Part shown: piece after piece, positions 25,987 through 35,031 of the stretch
How the letters are laid out: every line of letters starts with the position of its first letter
Position numbering within the stretch: the first letter of the stretch is position 1
Origin: an uncultured Poribacteria bacterium
GTDB taxonomy: Bacteria; Poribacteria; WGA-4E; WGA-3G
Assembly (NCBI GenBank): GCA_958295855.1
Contig: OY282383.1
Span: 3,390,481-3,454,480 of the forward strand
Direction of reading: 5' to 3'
DNA length: 64,000 nt
Program-made: the position numbers and the translations under genes
Notes under the pieces: model-generated
What the model saw: the letters and a program-made list of their open reading frames with translations, nothing else
Database searches by the model: none
What the model was told of the DNA's origin: nothing

Positions 25987-27444
25987 ATGTTTGGGACGTT
26001 AATTCAACATGAGATTCTAACTAATTTAATGACGTTCCGCTTTTTTGCTGCTGTTATTGCGTGTGTGGTGCTTGTACTTGCAACGACTATCGCCTTAACC
26101 GACAATTACGAGCGGCGGCTCGCTAGTTACAACGCCGCACTTCAAGCACATCATCAAAAAAACTTCAGTGCCCAAACTTATTCAGGCTTTTCTCCACGGT
26201 TGGAGCGCCCGCCCAATCCGTTGAGCCTATTTAACCAAGGGCTTGACAAACGCGCTGCGAATTCCATCCTGATTCGCCGTGATAAGGTGCCCTCCCTGTG
26301 GGATGATAACTATCACAGTGCCGGCTTCGATAATCCCTTCCGACATCTACTCGCGACAATTGATATTGTTTCTATCTTCCAAATTCTTTTAAGCCTGCTT
26401 GCTTTGGTTTTTGCCTATGATGCAATAGCTGGGGAACGTGAGGACGGAACATTACGCCTGATTTTGGTGAACCCTGTCGGGCGCGGGCTGTTTGTATTAG
26501 CAAAGTATTTGGGGGCTATGCTATGTCTTATCCTACCAATTCTTATGAGTTTCTTGTTGGCATTACTACTACAGCTTCAATCTCCTGCTATTCATTACAG
26601 TCCTGGCGATTTCCTCCGAATCGGTGGGATGTTTTTAACCACTATCGTCTATGTCTCCACCTTCTATCTTATCGGGCTCCTCATTTCCAGCATGAGTCGC
26701 CACACAGGAACATCGCTGATTGTTTCTCTGTTTATTTGGGTGGTTTTGATGCTCATCTGCCCGAACGTGAGTCTATTCCTGGTGAATCGTTTCATTGAAA
26801 CAGAAGAGAGGTTAGAACAAGCAAATCGTGAAATCGCGCAGATTATGGAACGTTTTCAGCGGGAAAAACAAGAGTTACGCAATCCGTTTGAATGGCCATT
26901 CTTGTTGAAGGGTAGCTGGAGCGGGACTTCAATCTCTAAGAATGTGACGTACATTGAAGCAGAATCCGAATCCGAAATCTCAACCGTTAAAGCCTATTAT
27001 CAAGAATTAGAACCCCGGCGGATTCGTGCGGCGAAAGCAGTTTGGTTGGTGCGAAAACAAGCCTATTCTGAAACCTTCGGGCGCAAATCAACAACTGCCC
27101 GAAATGCACTGCGACTTTCACCCACGGGACTCTATTATCTCGCAACATCGGCGTACGCAGGAACCGATCTCGTCGCGATGGAGGCCTTTTTCAAAGCAGC
27201 ACGACAGTATCAGCAAACGATATTGGACTACTTTTACGACAAAAAGGCGTTCGGTTCAAGACAGTGGTTTGCTAGTGATAAGGAGGTAGTCCGTTGGAGG
27301 GATGTACCTAGGTTCTCTTATCAACCCTTAGGCGGCTTAGAGGATGCTAGTTCCCGTGCCTTCAGAGAGTTGCTGCAATTTTTCCTCCTAAATATTGTGC
27401 TATTTATACTGACGCTCGTGATTTTCAGCAGACAGGATGTGTAA
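25987..27444 (+). CDS. ABC-2 type transporter permease
   Basis: A 485-residue integral membrane protein. It has one N-terminal membrane segment, a long extracytoplasmic region, then a cluster of hydrophobic helices (SIFQILLSLLALVFAYDAI, LILPILMSFLLALLLQLQ, YVSTFYLIGLLISSM, SLFIWVVLMLICPNVSLFL), a charged coiled coil (EERLEQANREIAQIMERFQ) and a C-terminal helix. The GEREDGTLRLILVNPVGRG motif in the first loop is typical of ABC-2 permeases of the YhaP/DUF3526 type. It starts 13 nt after the upstream gene, with GGAG before the ATG, and its stop is 1 nt before the next permease start. No ATPase gene lies nearby, so one must be encoded elsewhere. Confidence 0.82.
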   Translation: MFGTLIQHEILTNLMTFRFFAAVIACVVLVLATTIALTDNYERRLASYNAALQAHHQKNFSAQTYSGFSPRLERPPNPLSLFNQGLDKRAANSILIRRDKVPSLWDDNYHSAGFDNPFRHLLATIDIVSIFQILLSLLALVFAYDAIAGEREDGTLRLILVNPVGRGLFVLAKYLGAMLCLILPILMSFLLALLLQLQSPAIHYSPGDFLRIGGMFLTTIVYVSTFYLIGLLISSMSRHTGTSLIVSLFIWVVLMLICPNVSLFLVNRFIETEERLEQANREIAQIMERFQREKQELRNPFEWPFLLKGSWSGTSISKNVTYIEAESESEISTVKAYYQELEPRRIRAAKAVWLVRKQAYSETFGRKSTTARNALRLSPTGLYYLATSAYAGTDLVAMEAFFKAARQYQQTILDYFYDKKAFGSRQWFASDKEVVRWRDVPRFSYQPLGGLEDASSRAFRELLQFFLLNIVLFILTLVIFSRQDV

Positions 27445-27445
27445 C

Positions 27446-28897
27446 ATGCTTTGGCACATCGTCCAACGCGAATTATTTCAGCAACTCAGCAGCCTCCGTT
27501 TTGTGCTTGCAACCGTTCTGATTGTTCTTCTGATGATTGTCAATGCTATCGGGCATATTCACCAATATAAAACGCAACAGATAGAATATCGTCGTCAGGT
27601 TTCTGCATCCTTGGAACGTCTGCAACGAAATAGCAATAACCTTTACACTCTCGTTGTGCGAGGCCCCGGCGGACTTAACAAACAGCCTTCAAAACTCTCT
27701 TTCTGTGCCCAGGGCAGTGAAAATCATCTGCCGCCCTCTGTGTTCGGGTGGAGCGCAGGGTGGGGGAAGGACCTAAATATAGAGGGGACGCTCTATAAAG
27801 TGTCAGGCTTATGGCGACTACAATATGGCACCTCACCCCCAATAACCGGCACAGATATTTTTCCAACGTTCTTGAAAATCGACTGGACGCTCATCATTTC
27901 GATTGTGCTCAGTTTCGTCGCGCTTGTTTTTACGTTTGACGCAGTTTCTGGAGAACTGGAACGGGGAACACTCCGTCTCACATTGTCCAATTCTATTGCA
28001 CGAGGCACCTTACTCGTCGGTAAGTTTTTAAGTACGCTTATTAGCCTCGGGGTGGCGCTTCTGAGTGGCATCTTAATTAACCTGCTGCTTCTTCACCTTT
28101 CAGGCACGCTCCAATTAAATGGGGAGGAATGGATTAGAATCGGAGGGATTTTCGCGGTGAGCCTCATCTATCTTTCGCTTTTCAGCGCCCTCGGACTCCT
28201 CGTATCTTCTCTGGTGGAGCGTTCCGCAACAAGCCTCGTTATGCTTCTACTGATATGGATTATTTGGGTTGTCCTAATACCGGCAACGCTAGGAACAATT
28301 TTGAGTGGGCTGAATCTTCCACAAGCGAATCGTGACTACAGCGAACTGCGTTCCGCCCAACTTAAAGAAATTACAGAACGTTATGAAGCGCGTGGATTAT
28401 ATAACAAAGCTCCAACCCGCGCCCGACCGCCAACGCCTGCAACGTTACTCTGGGCGAAGTTCTTGAACGAGGAAGCGCAAGCCAATCGCGGCTTAAATAA
28501 AGAATTCTTAACAGCACGGATATATCAGATTCAGGTTGCAAGGAATTTCAATCGTGTTTCACCTGCAGCGATTGCGCAGTACGTGATTGAATCTTTCGCT
28601 GGAACAGGGTTCCAAAGACATCTGAATTTCTTGAAAAATGCGGAGAATTATGCGAAGGAATTCAACAATTTTCTAATCTCAGCCGACCGCGCGGATTCAG
28701 ACAGTCCACACGTCCCCTTCGTTAGAGAAGGCATGTCTGATAAGCCGGTTCCGTTTGAAAGCATTCCAAAATTTCAGGATGGGGTGCGTTTAGAGAGGAT
28801 ATTTGAAGGGGCGACTCTGGATATGGGATTGCTGCTTCTCTTTTTTACCGTGCTATTTGCATCGGCACATGTTTCGTTTCAAAGCAAAGAGATATAA
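27446..28897 (+). CDS. ABC-2 type transporter permease, paralogue of the preceding gene
   Basis: A 483-residue permease with the same plan: N-terminal helix, large outer loop, helices around TLIISIVLSFVALVFTFDAV, the conserved SGELERGTLRLTLSNSIARG loop, further helices, an outer loop and a C-terminal helix. ATG at 27446 follows AGGA and lies 1 nt after the upstream stop; a second ATG at 27437 overlaps the upstream gene. The two probably form a heterodimer exporting or inserting an unknown substrate. Regulation with the upstream cytochrome-like gene is likely because the three genes are tightly packed. Confidence 0.82.
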   Translation: MLWHIVQRELFQQLSSLRFVLATVLIVLLMIVNAIGHIHQYKTQQIEYRRQVSASLERLQRNSNNLYTLVVRGPGGLNKQPSKLSFCAQGSENHLPPSVFGWSAGWGKDLNIEGTLYKVSGLWRLQYGTSPPITGTDIFPTFLKIDWTLIISIVLSFVALVFTFDAVSGELERGTLRLTLSNSIARGTLLVGKFLSTLISLGVALLSGILINLLLLHLSGTLQLNGEEWIRIGGIFAVSLIYLSLFSALGLLVSSLVERSATSLVMLLLIWIIWVVLIPATLGTILSGLNLPQANRDYSELRSAQLKEITERYEARGLYNKAPTRARPPTPATLLWAKFLNEEAQANRGLNKEFLTARIYQIQVARNFNRVSPAAIAQYVIESFAGTGFQRHLNFLKNAENYAKEFNNFLISADRADSDSPHVPFVREGMSDKPVPFESIPKFQDGVRLERIFEGATLDMGLLLLFFTVLFASAHVSFQSKEI

Positions 28898-28909
28898 GCA
28901 GCACAAACA

Positions 28910-29152
28910 AGCCTACAATCTCGATTCGGTGATCGCTCCTACCTTTTCAACTTCCTAACAGCGTTTTCATCAATTTGCCAGCGTCCGATAAGGCGAGATT
29001 GGCTGATGAATGCCTTTGCGCTATGGGTATTTTCCCCTGCTTTGCAGGGGCAGATACCACCTGCCGTTTTGTCCAGGTGGTATTAACCTCTGCAAAGCAG
29101 GGGCAACATGCCAGTGTCCAAAACTTATTGCATTTAGTGAAGAAACCCAGCA
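28910..29152. repeat. Repeat-filled gap with a 185-bp composite hairpin element
   Basis: An inverted AGGAGCGATC...GAATCGAGA copy is at 28920-28942. The 28963-29150 stretch is nearly identical to 35025-35210. It contains CCCCTGCTTTGCAGGGG and CTGCAAAGCAGGGG on both sides of TACCACCTG...CAGGTGGTA, forming one long imperfect hairpin. No gene is seen between 28898 and 29194. Confidence 0.8.
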
Positions 29153-29194
29153 GAAACCTAATTGTTAAAAACGCTCTTTGCTATCCACGCCCTG

Positions 29195-29974
29195 CTACCA
29201 CGTATCCCGCACGTCAACGCCTTCATCCGCCAAATAGGTCTTGATATTCTCGATGGTGAATTCGCCGTAGTGTGTAATGGAGGCAACAATCGCCGCATCG
29301 GCGTTGCTTTGGACAAAAACATCGCGCAGGTGTTGTGGATTCCCCGCACCGCCGGAAGCGATCACAGGCACCGGCACTAAATCCGCAATGGCACCCGTCA
29401 ACGCGAGTTCATACCCGGCTTTCGTGCCATCTGCATCAATACTATTGACGACAATTTCACCGGCACCCAAGTCAACGCCACGCGCACACCATTCGAGCGC
29501 ATCCCAACCGACCGGTGTGCGCCCGCCATCAATATAGATTTCATAACCGCTCGGAATCTTTTCGCTTTCCGGTACCCGTTTCACCTGCATGCTCAAGACA
29601 ACGCACTGACTGCCGAACGCGCGCGCGCCCTCTGAAATAATATCGGGATTCCGCACCGCACCTGAGTCTATACTTACCTTTTCTGCCCCGGCGAGTAGCA
29701 CACCGCGCATATCCTCAAGTGTGCGCAACCCGCCCCCGACAGAAAAAGGGATAAAGATTTCAGCGGCGACAGCAGAAACGACATCAATCATAATATCGCG
29801 CCGTTCATTACTCGCCGTAATATCGTAGAAAACGAGTTCATCGGCACCGCCTTCATAATAGAAGCGCGCCATCTCCACCGGGTCGCCCACATCGACATTG
29901 CCTTTGAAAGCAATGCCTTTTGTGACTTTTCCGGCCCGCACATCTAAACATGGAATTATCCGTTTTGTCAGCAT
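29195..29974 (-). CDS. hisF: Imidazole glycerol phosphate synthase cyclase subunit HisF
   Basis: A 259-residue (beta/alpha)8 barrel that, with the HisH glutaminase, converts PRFAR to imidazole glycerol phosphate and AICAR in histidine synthesis. Visible motifs: the N-terminal [16 protein letters not shown] with the catalytic Asp, [38 protein letters not shown] with the second catalytic Asp, and the phosphate-binding [12 protein letters not shown]. Full length. No other his gene is adjacent. Its leader is a CCGCAAGGTATGTTAAAAA motif shared with several other loci, giving an AAGGT Shine-Dalgarno-like core. Confidence 0.96.
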   Translation of the reverse strand: MLTKRIIPCLDVRAGKVTKGIAFKGNVDVGDPVEMARFYYEGGADELVFYDITASNERRDIMIDVVSAVAAEIFIPFSVGGGLRTLEDMRGVLLAGAEKVSIDSGAVRNPDIISEGARAFGSQCVVLSMQVKRVPESEKIPSGYEIYIDGGRTPVGWDALEWCARGVDLGAGEIVVNSIDADGTKAGYELALTGAIADLVPVPVIASGGAGNPQHLRDVFVQSNADAAIVASITHYGEFTIENIKTYLADEGVDVRDTW

Positions 29975-30088
29975 TTTTTAACATACCTTGCGGAGTACCA
30001 TCCTTTCCGCTGTATACCCCAGGAGCCTGTAAATCTCGTCAGAGGACTCTTAGGTAGGCCTTGCAGCACAACATCTGTCTCTAATTAA

Positions 30089-30595
30089 GCTTGCGTCAGA
30101 AACCCTCCGACGAGATCTATAGGGCATTGTTAGATCTGTCTGGCATTTCTCATTCTCCGCAAGGAATAACGAAAAACCTTGCGTCAGAAACCTCCAACGA
30201 CATCTATAGGGCCTTGTTAGATCTGTCTGGCATTTCTCATTCTCCGCAAGGAATAACGAAAAACCTTGCGTCAGAAACCTCCAACGACATCTATAGGGCC
30301 TTGTTAGATCTGTCTGGCATTTCTCATTCTCCGCAAGGAATAACGAAAAACCTTGCGTCAGAAACCTCCAACGACATCTATAGGGCCTTGTTAGATCTGT
30401 CTGGCATTTCTCATTCTCCGCAAGGAATAACGAAAAACCTTGCGTCAGAAACCTCCAACGACATCTATAGGGCATTGTCAGATCTGTCTGGCATTTCTCA
30501 TTCTCCGCAAGGAATAACGAAAAACCTTGACATCTATAGGGCATTGTTAGATCTGTCTGGCATTTCTCATTCTCCGCAAGGAATAACGAAAAACC
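30089..30595 (+). repeat. Six tandem 87-bp elements, opposite orientation to the dop array
   Basis: Five full 87-bp units (start positions about 30089, 30176, 30263, 30350, 30437) and a sixth shortened one are nearly identical: CTTGCGTCAGAAACCTCCAA ... CCGCAAGGAATAACGAAAAA. The array overlaps the 3' end of murJ by about 50 bp. Both strands are open across the array, which gives misleading long frames. Confidence 0.95.
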
Positions 30596-32211
30596 TCCAA
30601 AATATCATCAAACTCCGTAACCTTCAACATCTTATACATCCCTGCGAGTGTCAAAACGCCGAACCCGATAGGACCGAACACACTACTGACTCTTGCCACG
30701 ATGCCCTCCGTACCGAGCCAATCCTGTTCAATAACACCCTTTGCTATCCAGCATACAAGCCCCATCACCGCCGAAGCAATTAGGACTTTTAGCGTCAGCG
30801 GGACAACCGGCCGAAGCCCCAATCGCCCAGTCTTGCGGCGGAGCAGTCGGAGTAAAACGGCGCAATTTAGCGTTACGGTCAAAACCGTTGAGAACACCAC
30901 GGCACGCGGGTCCAAGAAAAGTTCACGGTAGATAAACAGATAGTTGAGGCAGATGTTGAGTGCCACCGCGCAAATGCCGACGATAACTGGGGCTCGAATA
31001 TCTTGGTAGGCGTAAAAGCCGTCGGTCACGATTTTGAGAGCAGAGAACCCAGACAACCCGAACGCATAGACGAACAAAACACCCGCGGTTGCAAGTGTGT
31101 CGGCTTCATTGGTGGCCCCGCGTTCGTAAAGCAGCCTGCAGATTGGTTCTGACAACACCATCAACCCAATTGATGCGGGCACCGTTAAGGTTAGCATCAA
31201 GCGCAAGGCATAAGAGAGCGCGGTGCGGAAATTCTCTGTATCGCCTGCGGTGGTGAACTTTGCGAGTTGGGGGAGTGCCACCGTTGAAATGGCTACGCCA
31301 AATATCCCGATTGGGAGGTGCATAATGCGGTAAGCACTGTTAAGCCACGTCAACCATCCAGATCCCGATGTGATAAAAAATGTATTGGTCAATTGATTGA
31401 CTTGCACCGCTGCGACACCCAACACAGCCGGTCCAATCAACCAAAGCACTTGCTGCACCCTGGGATTCCGCAGACTCAGGAGCGGACGATACCGAAAACC
31501 GACTCGGTACATAAAGGGCAACTGAATGGCAAATTGGGCGATACCGCCGACGATGACACCCGCAGCCATTCCCGTTGTCGGGTGAATTCCCGCCCATTGA
31601 AAGAAATAATAACCGCTGATGCCGATTAGCAGCGAACTCAGGTTAAAAAAGGAGGACGCGCACGCCGGGATGCCGAATTTTCCCTTGCTGTTCAATAACC
31701 CCATCGCAATCGCCGCAAGCGACACAAAGAGTAGGTAGGGAAACATCAATTGCGTGAGATAGATTGTCAATTCAATTTTACTGTCAAACCCATAGTGTCT
31801 GGGGGTATCTAAGTTCTTGTCAAAATCCTTACGTGCCAGTACATCAACGATAGCGGGAGTAAAAATGATACCTAACGCGGTTATACATATCAGGATTAGG
31901 AATATGAGATTAAAAATGCGGTTCGCGAGGTTCCACGCTGCTTCTTCGCCCTCTTCGCCTTCGGTGGCAAGAAATGTGGTAATAAACGCCTTGCTCAAGA
32001 TGCCCTCGCCGAACAGGTCGCGAAGGAAGTTAGGGATACGGAACGCAAGGTAATAAGCATCTGCGCCCACCCCGGATAGAAAATAGTAGCGTATCGCGAC
32101 TTCGCGGGCGAGCCCTAATACCCGCGAGCCCATCACAGCGATGCTGACGATGCCCGCGGCACGGGTGACGTTTGGATTCTGTTTCTCTGAGGATTTCGTT
32201 TCGTCTTCCAT
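30547..32211 (-). CDS. murJ: Lipid II flippase MurJ
   Basis: A 554-residue MVF-family multi-pass membrane protein with about 14 helices that flips lipid II for peptidoglycan assembly. The N-terminal SIAVMGSRVLGLAREVAIRYYF and FRIPNFLRDLFGEGILSKAFI blocks are diagnostic. A longer frame reaches 32346, but its first 45 residues include a CCCCTGCTTTGCAGGGG palindrome (translated SNPCKAGVNT), so I place the start at the ATG at 32211; the Shine-Dalgarno is weak there. The last 15 residues (VFRYSLRRMRNARQI) and the stop are encoded by the first unit of the 87-bp array, so the native C-terminus has been replaced or extended. Confidence 0.9.
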   Translation of the reverse strand: MEDETKSSEKQNPNVTRAAGIVSIAVMGSRVLGLAREVAIRYYFLSGVGADAYYLAFRIPNFLRDLFGEGILSKAFITTFLATEGEEGEEAAWNLANRIFNLIFLILICITALGIIFTPAIVDVLARKDFDKNLDTPRHYGFDSKIELTIYLTQLMFPYLLFVSLAAIAMGLLNSKGKFGIPACASSFFNLSSLLIGISGYYFFQWAGIHPTTGMAAGVIVGGIAQFAIQLPFMYRVGFRYRPLLSLRNPRVQQVLWLIGPAVLGVAAVQVNQLTNTFFITSGSGWLTWLNSAYRIMHLPIGIFGVAISTVALPQLAKFTTAGDTENFRTALSYALRLMLTLTVPASIGLMVLSEPICRLLYERGATNEADTLATAGVLFVYAFGLSGFSALKIVTDGFYAYQDIRAPVIVGICAVALNICLNYLFIYRELFLDPRAVVFSTVLTVTLNCAVLLRLLRRKTGRLGLRPVVPLTLKVLIASAVMGLVCWIAKGVIEQDWLGTEGIVARVSSVFGPIGFGVLTLAGMYKMLKVTEFDDILEVFRYSLRRMRNARQI

Positions 32212-32299
32212 AAGGGTTTTGCACACGCCGGGTGCCGTAACAAATCGGATATAAGACACCGATGCGTCCAAGAACGCCTTTTTCTGTATACAGAAAAAG

Positions 32300-32345
32300 C
32301 ACAGGGTATTCACCCCTGCTTTGCAGGGGTTGCTACCACCTAACA
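32300..32345. repeat. CCCCTGCTTTGCAGGGG palindrome upstream of murJ
   Basis: GGTATTCACCCCTGCTTTGC followed by AGGGGTTGCTACCACC is a member of the commonest palindrome family in the window. Confidence 0.75.
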
Positions 32346-32391
32346 AATATTGTAATACAATATTTGGCGTTCTTGGGCGAAGTTCTCGTTT

Positions 32392-32652
32392 TTATTTCAA
32401 GAAGGCAACGACGACTGCGCAAACGGCTACAAAAATGGAAATGCCGGTCAAGACGACGTGACGTGTCTCTGACTTGCCTTCCAATTTCCCTTTTATCCAT
32501 GAAACATCGGACCGGATACTGGATACTTCCGCGCTCAACTTTTCATTGACACCGGATATTTCCGCGCTCAACTTTTCATTCAGCCTGGATATTTCTCCGC
32601 TCAACCTTTCGAGCGAGGACAGGACTAGCTCTTCAAATCTGTCTCGATCCAT
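32392..32652 (-). CDS. Small coiled-coil protein with a C-terminal membrane anchor
   Basis: An 86-residue protein of unknown function. Residues 10-45 are a coiled coil with near-exact 11-residue repeats (EISRLNEKLSA, EISGVNEKLSA, EVSSIRSDVS), and the C-terminus VVLTGISIFVAVCAVVVAFL is a membrane helix, leaving the coiled coil in the cytoplasm. AGGAGGA lies 8 nt upstream of the ATG, which supports translation. It faces away from the DUF2203 gene. Confidence 0.75.
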   Translation of the reverse strand: MDRDRFEELVLSSLERLSGEISRLNEKLSAEISGVNEKLSAEVSSIRSDVSWIKGKLEGKSETRHVVLTGISIFVAVCAVVVAFLK

Positions 32653-33028
32653 GATTTTGTTCCTCCTTTGGCGGGGGCTGTTATGCTAGTTATGTTTTCT
32701 TGCCACTAAGGGCGCGGCGGCACCACAACAAGGTGTCATGGATGACAAACCAAGTTGTGCGCGACTAGCAAACAACTTTTGCGGCTAAGGGTATGTCTCC
32801 CCTGCTTTGCAGGGGTTTATACCACCTGCGCCCAAATGCGACGTGCATTTTTATTTCTTACATTAACCCCATAACTGACAAATATAGGATACCTTTTTTT
32901 GCCGGTTTTGTCAAGGTACTGTAATTTTGGCACTGTATCTATACTTGACTTATGTTCCCAATTAGTGTAAATTTTAAAGTAGGGCCGAATACACTATCCT
33001 TGTACGATAAACAGAAGGAGACCCAAAG
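32653..33028. other. Intergenic region with a palindrome and a promoter
   Basis: Between two divergent genes. It contains CCCCTGCTTTGCAGGGG (32799-32815) flanked by GGGTATGT/TATACCACC, a TTTTTATTTCTTACATT motif (about 32849-32865) and the promoter listed separately. I see no RNA gene. Confidence 0.5.
32945..32973 (+). promoter_or_regulatory. Sigma-70-type promoter candidate
   Basis: TTGACT (32945-32950), 17-nt spacer, TAAATT (32968-32973), followed by AGAAGGAGA 10 nt before the ATG at 33029. Confidence 0.5.
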
Positions 33029-33409
33029 ATGCAAAACAAACGATATTTTACCCTCGAAGAGGCAAACCGATGCATCCCACAATTGGTGGAGGACATCTCG
33101 GCGTTACAGGCACTGAAAAGCGAACTGGAAGAACTCCATGCCAAACTGACACCGCTTTTCGAGGTGATTTCATCCAACGGCGGCGATAAACGCACACCCG
33201 CGCTTCTCCGAACTGGCGCAGCGTTCCGGGACATTCTTGAACGCATTGCACGCCGCGGTTGTCATCTCAAAGGGCTTGACCCGGGCCTAGTCGATTTCCC
33301 ACACCTGCGCGACGGCAAGGAAGTATATCTCTGCTGGCGATTTGGGGAACAGGAAATCCACTATTGGCATGAAATTGAGAGCGGGTTTACCGGACGAAAG
33401 CCTTTGTAG
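33029..33409 (+). CDS. DUF2203 family protein
   Basis: A 126-residue protein with the DUF2203 pattern: YFTLEEANRCIPQLVEDI at the N-terminus, a central helix, GCHLKGLDPGLVDFPHLRDGKEVYLCWRFGE and a WHEIESGFTGRKPL end. The family's function is not known; it is widespread as a small cytoplasmic protein. Full length with an AGGAG upstream. Confidence 0.85.
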   Translation: MQNKRYFTLEEANRCIPQLVEDISALQALKSELEELHAKLTPLFEVISSNGGDKRTPALLRTGAAFRDILERIARRGCHLKGLDPGLVDFPHLRDGKEVYLCWRFGEQEIHYWHEIESGFTGRKPL

Positions 33410-33531
33410 AAACGACTTCACAAACCACATAGGCAACTATGAAAAATACTCGCATTTTTCATTGCCACCCATTCGGAAAACCAGACGCATAGTGTGGCTC
33501 GGTTTTCGTGCCGCTCTTGACGAGGGAACTG

Positions 33532-34317
33532 CTAAGACAAAAAATAGAAATGATTTGTCGGGCCATGCCCGTGTCCGATATCCAACGCATGGTGGATGGC
33601 ATCAGTAATATATGCCTTCGCCGCACAGAGTGCCTCAATTAAACCCTTTTCCTGCGCGAGATGCGTCGCGATCGCTGCTGAGTAGGTGCACCCTGTGCCG
33701 TGTGTGTTCTGCGTATCAATCCGTTCTGCCTCAAAAAATTCCCAATCGCCATCGCAATAAAGCACATCTGTCGCACTATTTCCGATAAGATGCCCGCCTT
33801 TGACGAGGACAGCGTGACATCCGAGCTCGGCAATAGTTTTCGCCGCCGCTTTGGCATCATCGGTGGTTCGGATTTCCGTTTGTGCCAGCAACTCTGCCTC
33901 GTAGACGTTGGGGGTGATTACTGTCGCGAGTGGAATCAACGCTGTTTTGAGGCTGTCAATTGCCTCCTCTTTCAACAGTGGAAATTTGCTTTTGGAAATC
34001 ATCACGGGATCTACGACGAGTGCCGGCGGCGTGTATTCGCACAACTTCCTCGCCACCGTTTCCACAATTGCTGATGAAGAAAGCATCCCCGTTTTGACGC
34101 TGGCGACTTCAAAATCTGTAAAAACGGCATCCAACTGCGTTTCAATCAACGAAATTGGCAGATCGAAAGCATCTGTGACAGCGATTGTATTCTGGGCTGT
34201 TACAGAGGTAATCGCAGACATCGCGAAACCACCATTTGCCGAAATCGCCTTGATATCTGCCTGTATCCCGGCCCCCCCCCCTGAATCTGATCCGGCAATT
34301 GTTAAAATCTGTTTCAT
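33532..34317 (-). CDS. thiD: Hydroxymethylpyrimidine/phosphomethylpyrimidine kinase ThiD
   Basis: A 261-residue ribokinase-fold kinase that phosphorylates HMP and HMP-P for thiamine synthesis. It shows the N-terminal TIAGSDSGGGAGIQADIKA, the central VVDPVMISKSKFPLL, TPNVYEAELL, VLVKGGHL and the C-terminal anion-hole motif NTHGTGCTYSAAIA. It lies 96 nt downstream of thiE on the same strand, so thiE-thiD probably form an operon. The intervening gap holds a TCGCGATTCGGAGATCGCTC repeat. Confidence 0.95.
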   Translation of the reverse strand: MKQILTIAGSDSGGGAGIQADIKAISANGGFAMSAITSVTAQNTIAVTDAFDLPISLIETQLDAVFTDFEVASVKTGMLSSSAIVETVARKLCEYTPPALVVDPVMISKSKFPLLKEEAIDSLKTALIPLATVITPNVYEAELLAQTEIRTTDDAKAAAKTIAELGCHAVLVKGGHLIGNSATDVLYCDGDWEFFEAERIDTQNTHGTGCTYSAAIATHLAQEKGLIEALCAAKAYITDAIHHALDIGHGHGPTNHFYFLS

Positions 34318-34330
34318 GGTATCTTTTTTG

Positions 34331-34380
34331 GATTCGCGATTCGGAGATCGCTCCTACTACCGTAGCGCGAGAGCTCCGTG
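34331..34380. repeat. AGGAGCGATCTCCGAATCGCGA repeat between thiE and thiD
   Basis: GATTCGCGATTCGGAGATCG continues into CTCCTACTACC, an inverted member of the family found inside several coding genes, here in the intergenic gap with a GTAGCGCGAGAGCTCCGTGC tail also seen at 50911-50932. Confidence 0.75.
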
Positions 34381-34413
34381 CCTCGCCATACCCTTTTCAA
34401 CGCCGAAGCCGTT

Positions 34414-35031
34414 TCAGCACAAGGCATGGAGATAGCGTCTCGCATGGTTTCCTGCACCTGCGGGAGACATGACCCCTGACATAACCGCAACCCCAAACGC
34501 GCCGACCTTCAAGCATTCAGCAACCCGCATGGGGGTAATGCCGCTCAGTGCAAAGATAGGCAGCTTTACCTGCTTGGTTAACCGCCCAAGGTTCACTATA
34601 CCTACCGCGGGCCCATAGCCCGGTTTGCTTGCTGTGGGATAGATGGGGCTATAGGTGACAAAATCTGCACCCTCTGCCTCCCGTTTTTTCGCCGCATCGA
34701 CACAGTGCACCGAGCATCCAATCCGAAAGTTGCAATCTGCCCGCGCTTTGACTGCACCTACAGGCTCCCCATTCGCCGGGAGATGAACCCCCGCGGCCCC
34801 CACATCCAGTGCGACCTGCACGGCTGTGTTGATAAAGAGCTGCGCATTGTAATTTCGACACAGCGCGGATATCGGTTTTGCCAACTGGTACAACGCCGCA
34901 TCACCTAAATCTTTTTCGCGCAATTGGATAGCGCGGACGCCCACCGCCAGCAATTCAGAGATGACATCAAATAACGGCTTGGGTGCACAACGGTGCCGGT
35001 CTGTGATGGCGTACAGCTTAAAACTTTTCAT
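34414..35031 (-). CDS. thiE: Thiamine phosphate synthase ThiE
   Basis: A 205-residue TIM-barrel enzyme joining HMP-PP and thiazole phosphate to make thiamine phosphate. Motifs: YAITDRHRC at the N-terminus, VRAIQLREKDL, AGVHLPANG, GCSVHCVDAAKKREAEGADF, SPIYPTASKPGYGPAVG and FALSGITPMRV. I chose the ATG at 35031; a TTG one codon upstream also opens the frame. Its leader runs into the 185-bp composite hairpin repeat; I find no TPP riboswitch core there. Confidence 0.94.
   Translation of the reverse strand: MKSFKLYAITDRHRCAPKPLFDVISELLAVGVRAIQLREKDLGDAALYQLAKPISALCRNYNAQLFINTAVQVALDVGAAGVHLPANGEPVGAVKARADCNFRIGCSVHCVDAAKKREAEGADFVTYSPIYPTASKPGYGPAVGIVNLGRLTKQVKLPIFALSGITPMRVAECLKVGAFGVAVMSGVMSPAGAGNHARRYLHALC

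Noticed and set aside
28975..29244. An 89-residue frame in the composite hairpin element, repeated at 34961-35254
   Set aside because: Similarity between the two frames comes only from the duplicated repeat; no start signal, and one overlaps hisF in antisense.
30050..30783. Open frames on both strands across the second tandem array (164 and 230 residues)
   Set aside because: Same artefact; both strands are open because the unit is stop-free, and one frame runs antisense into murJ.
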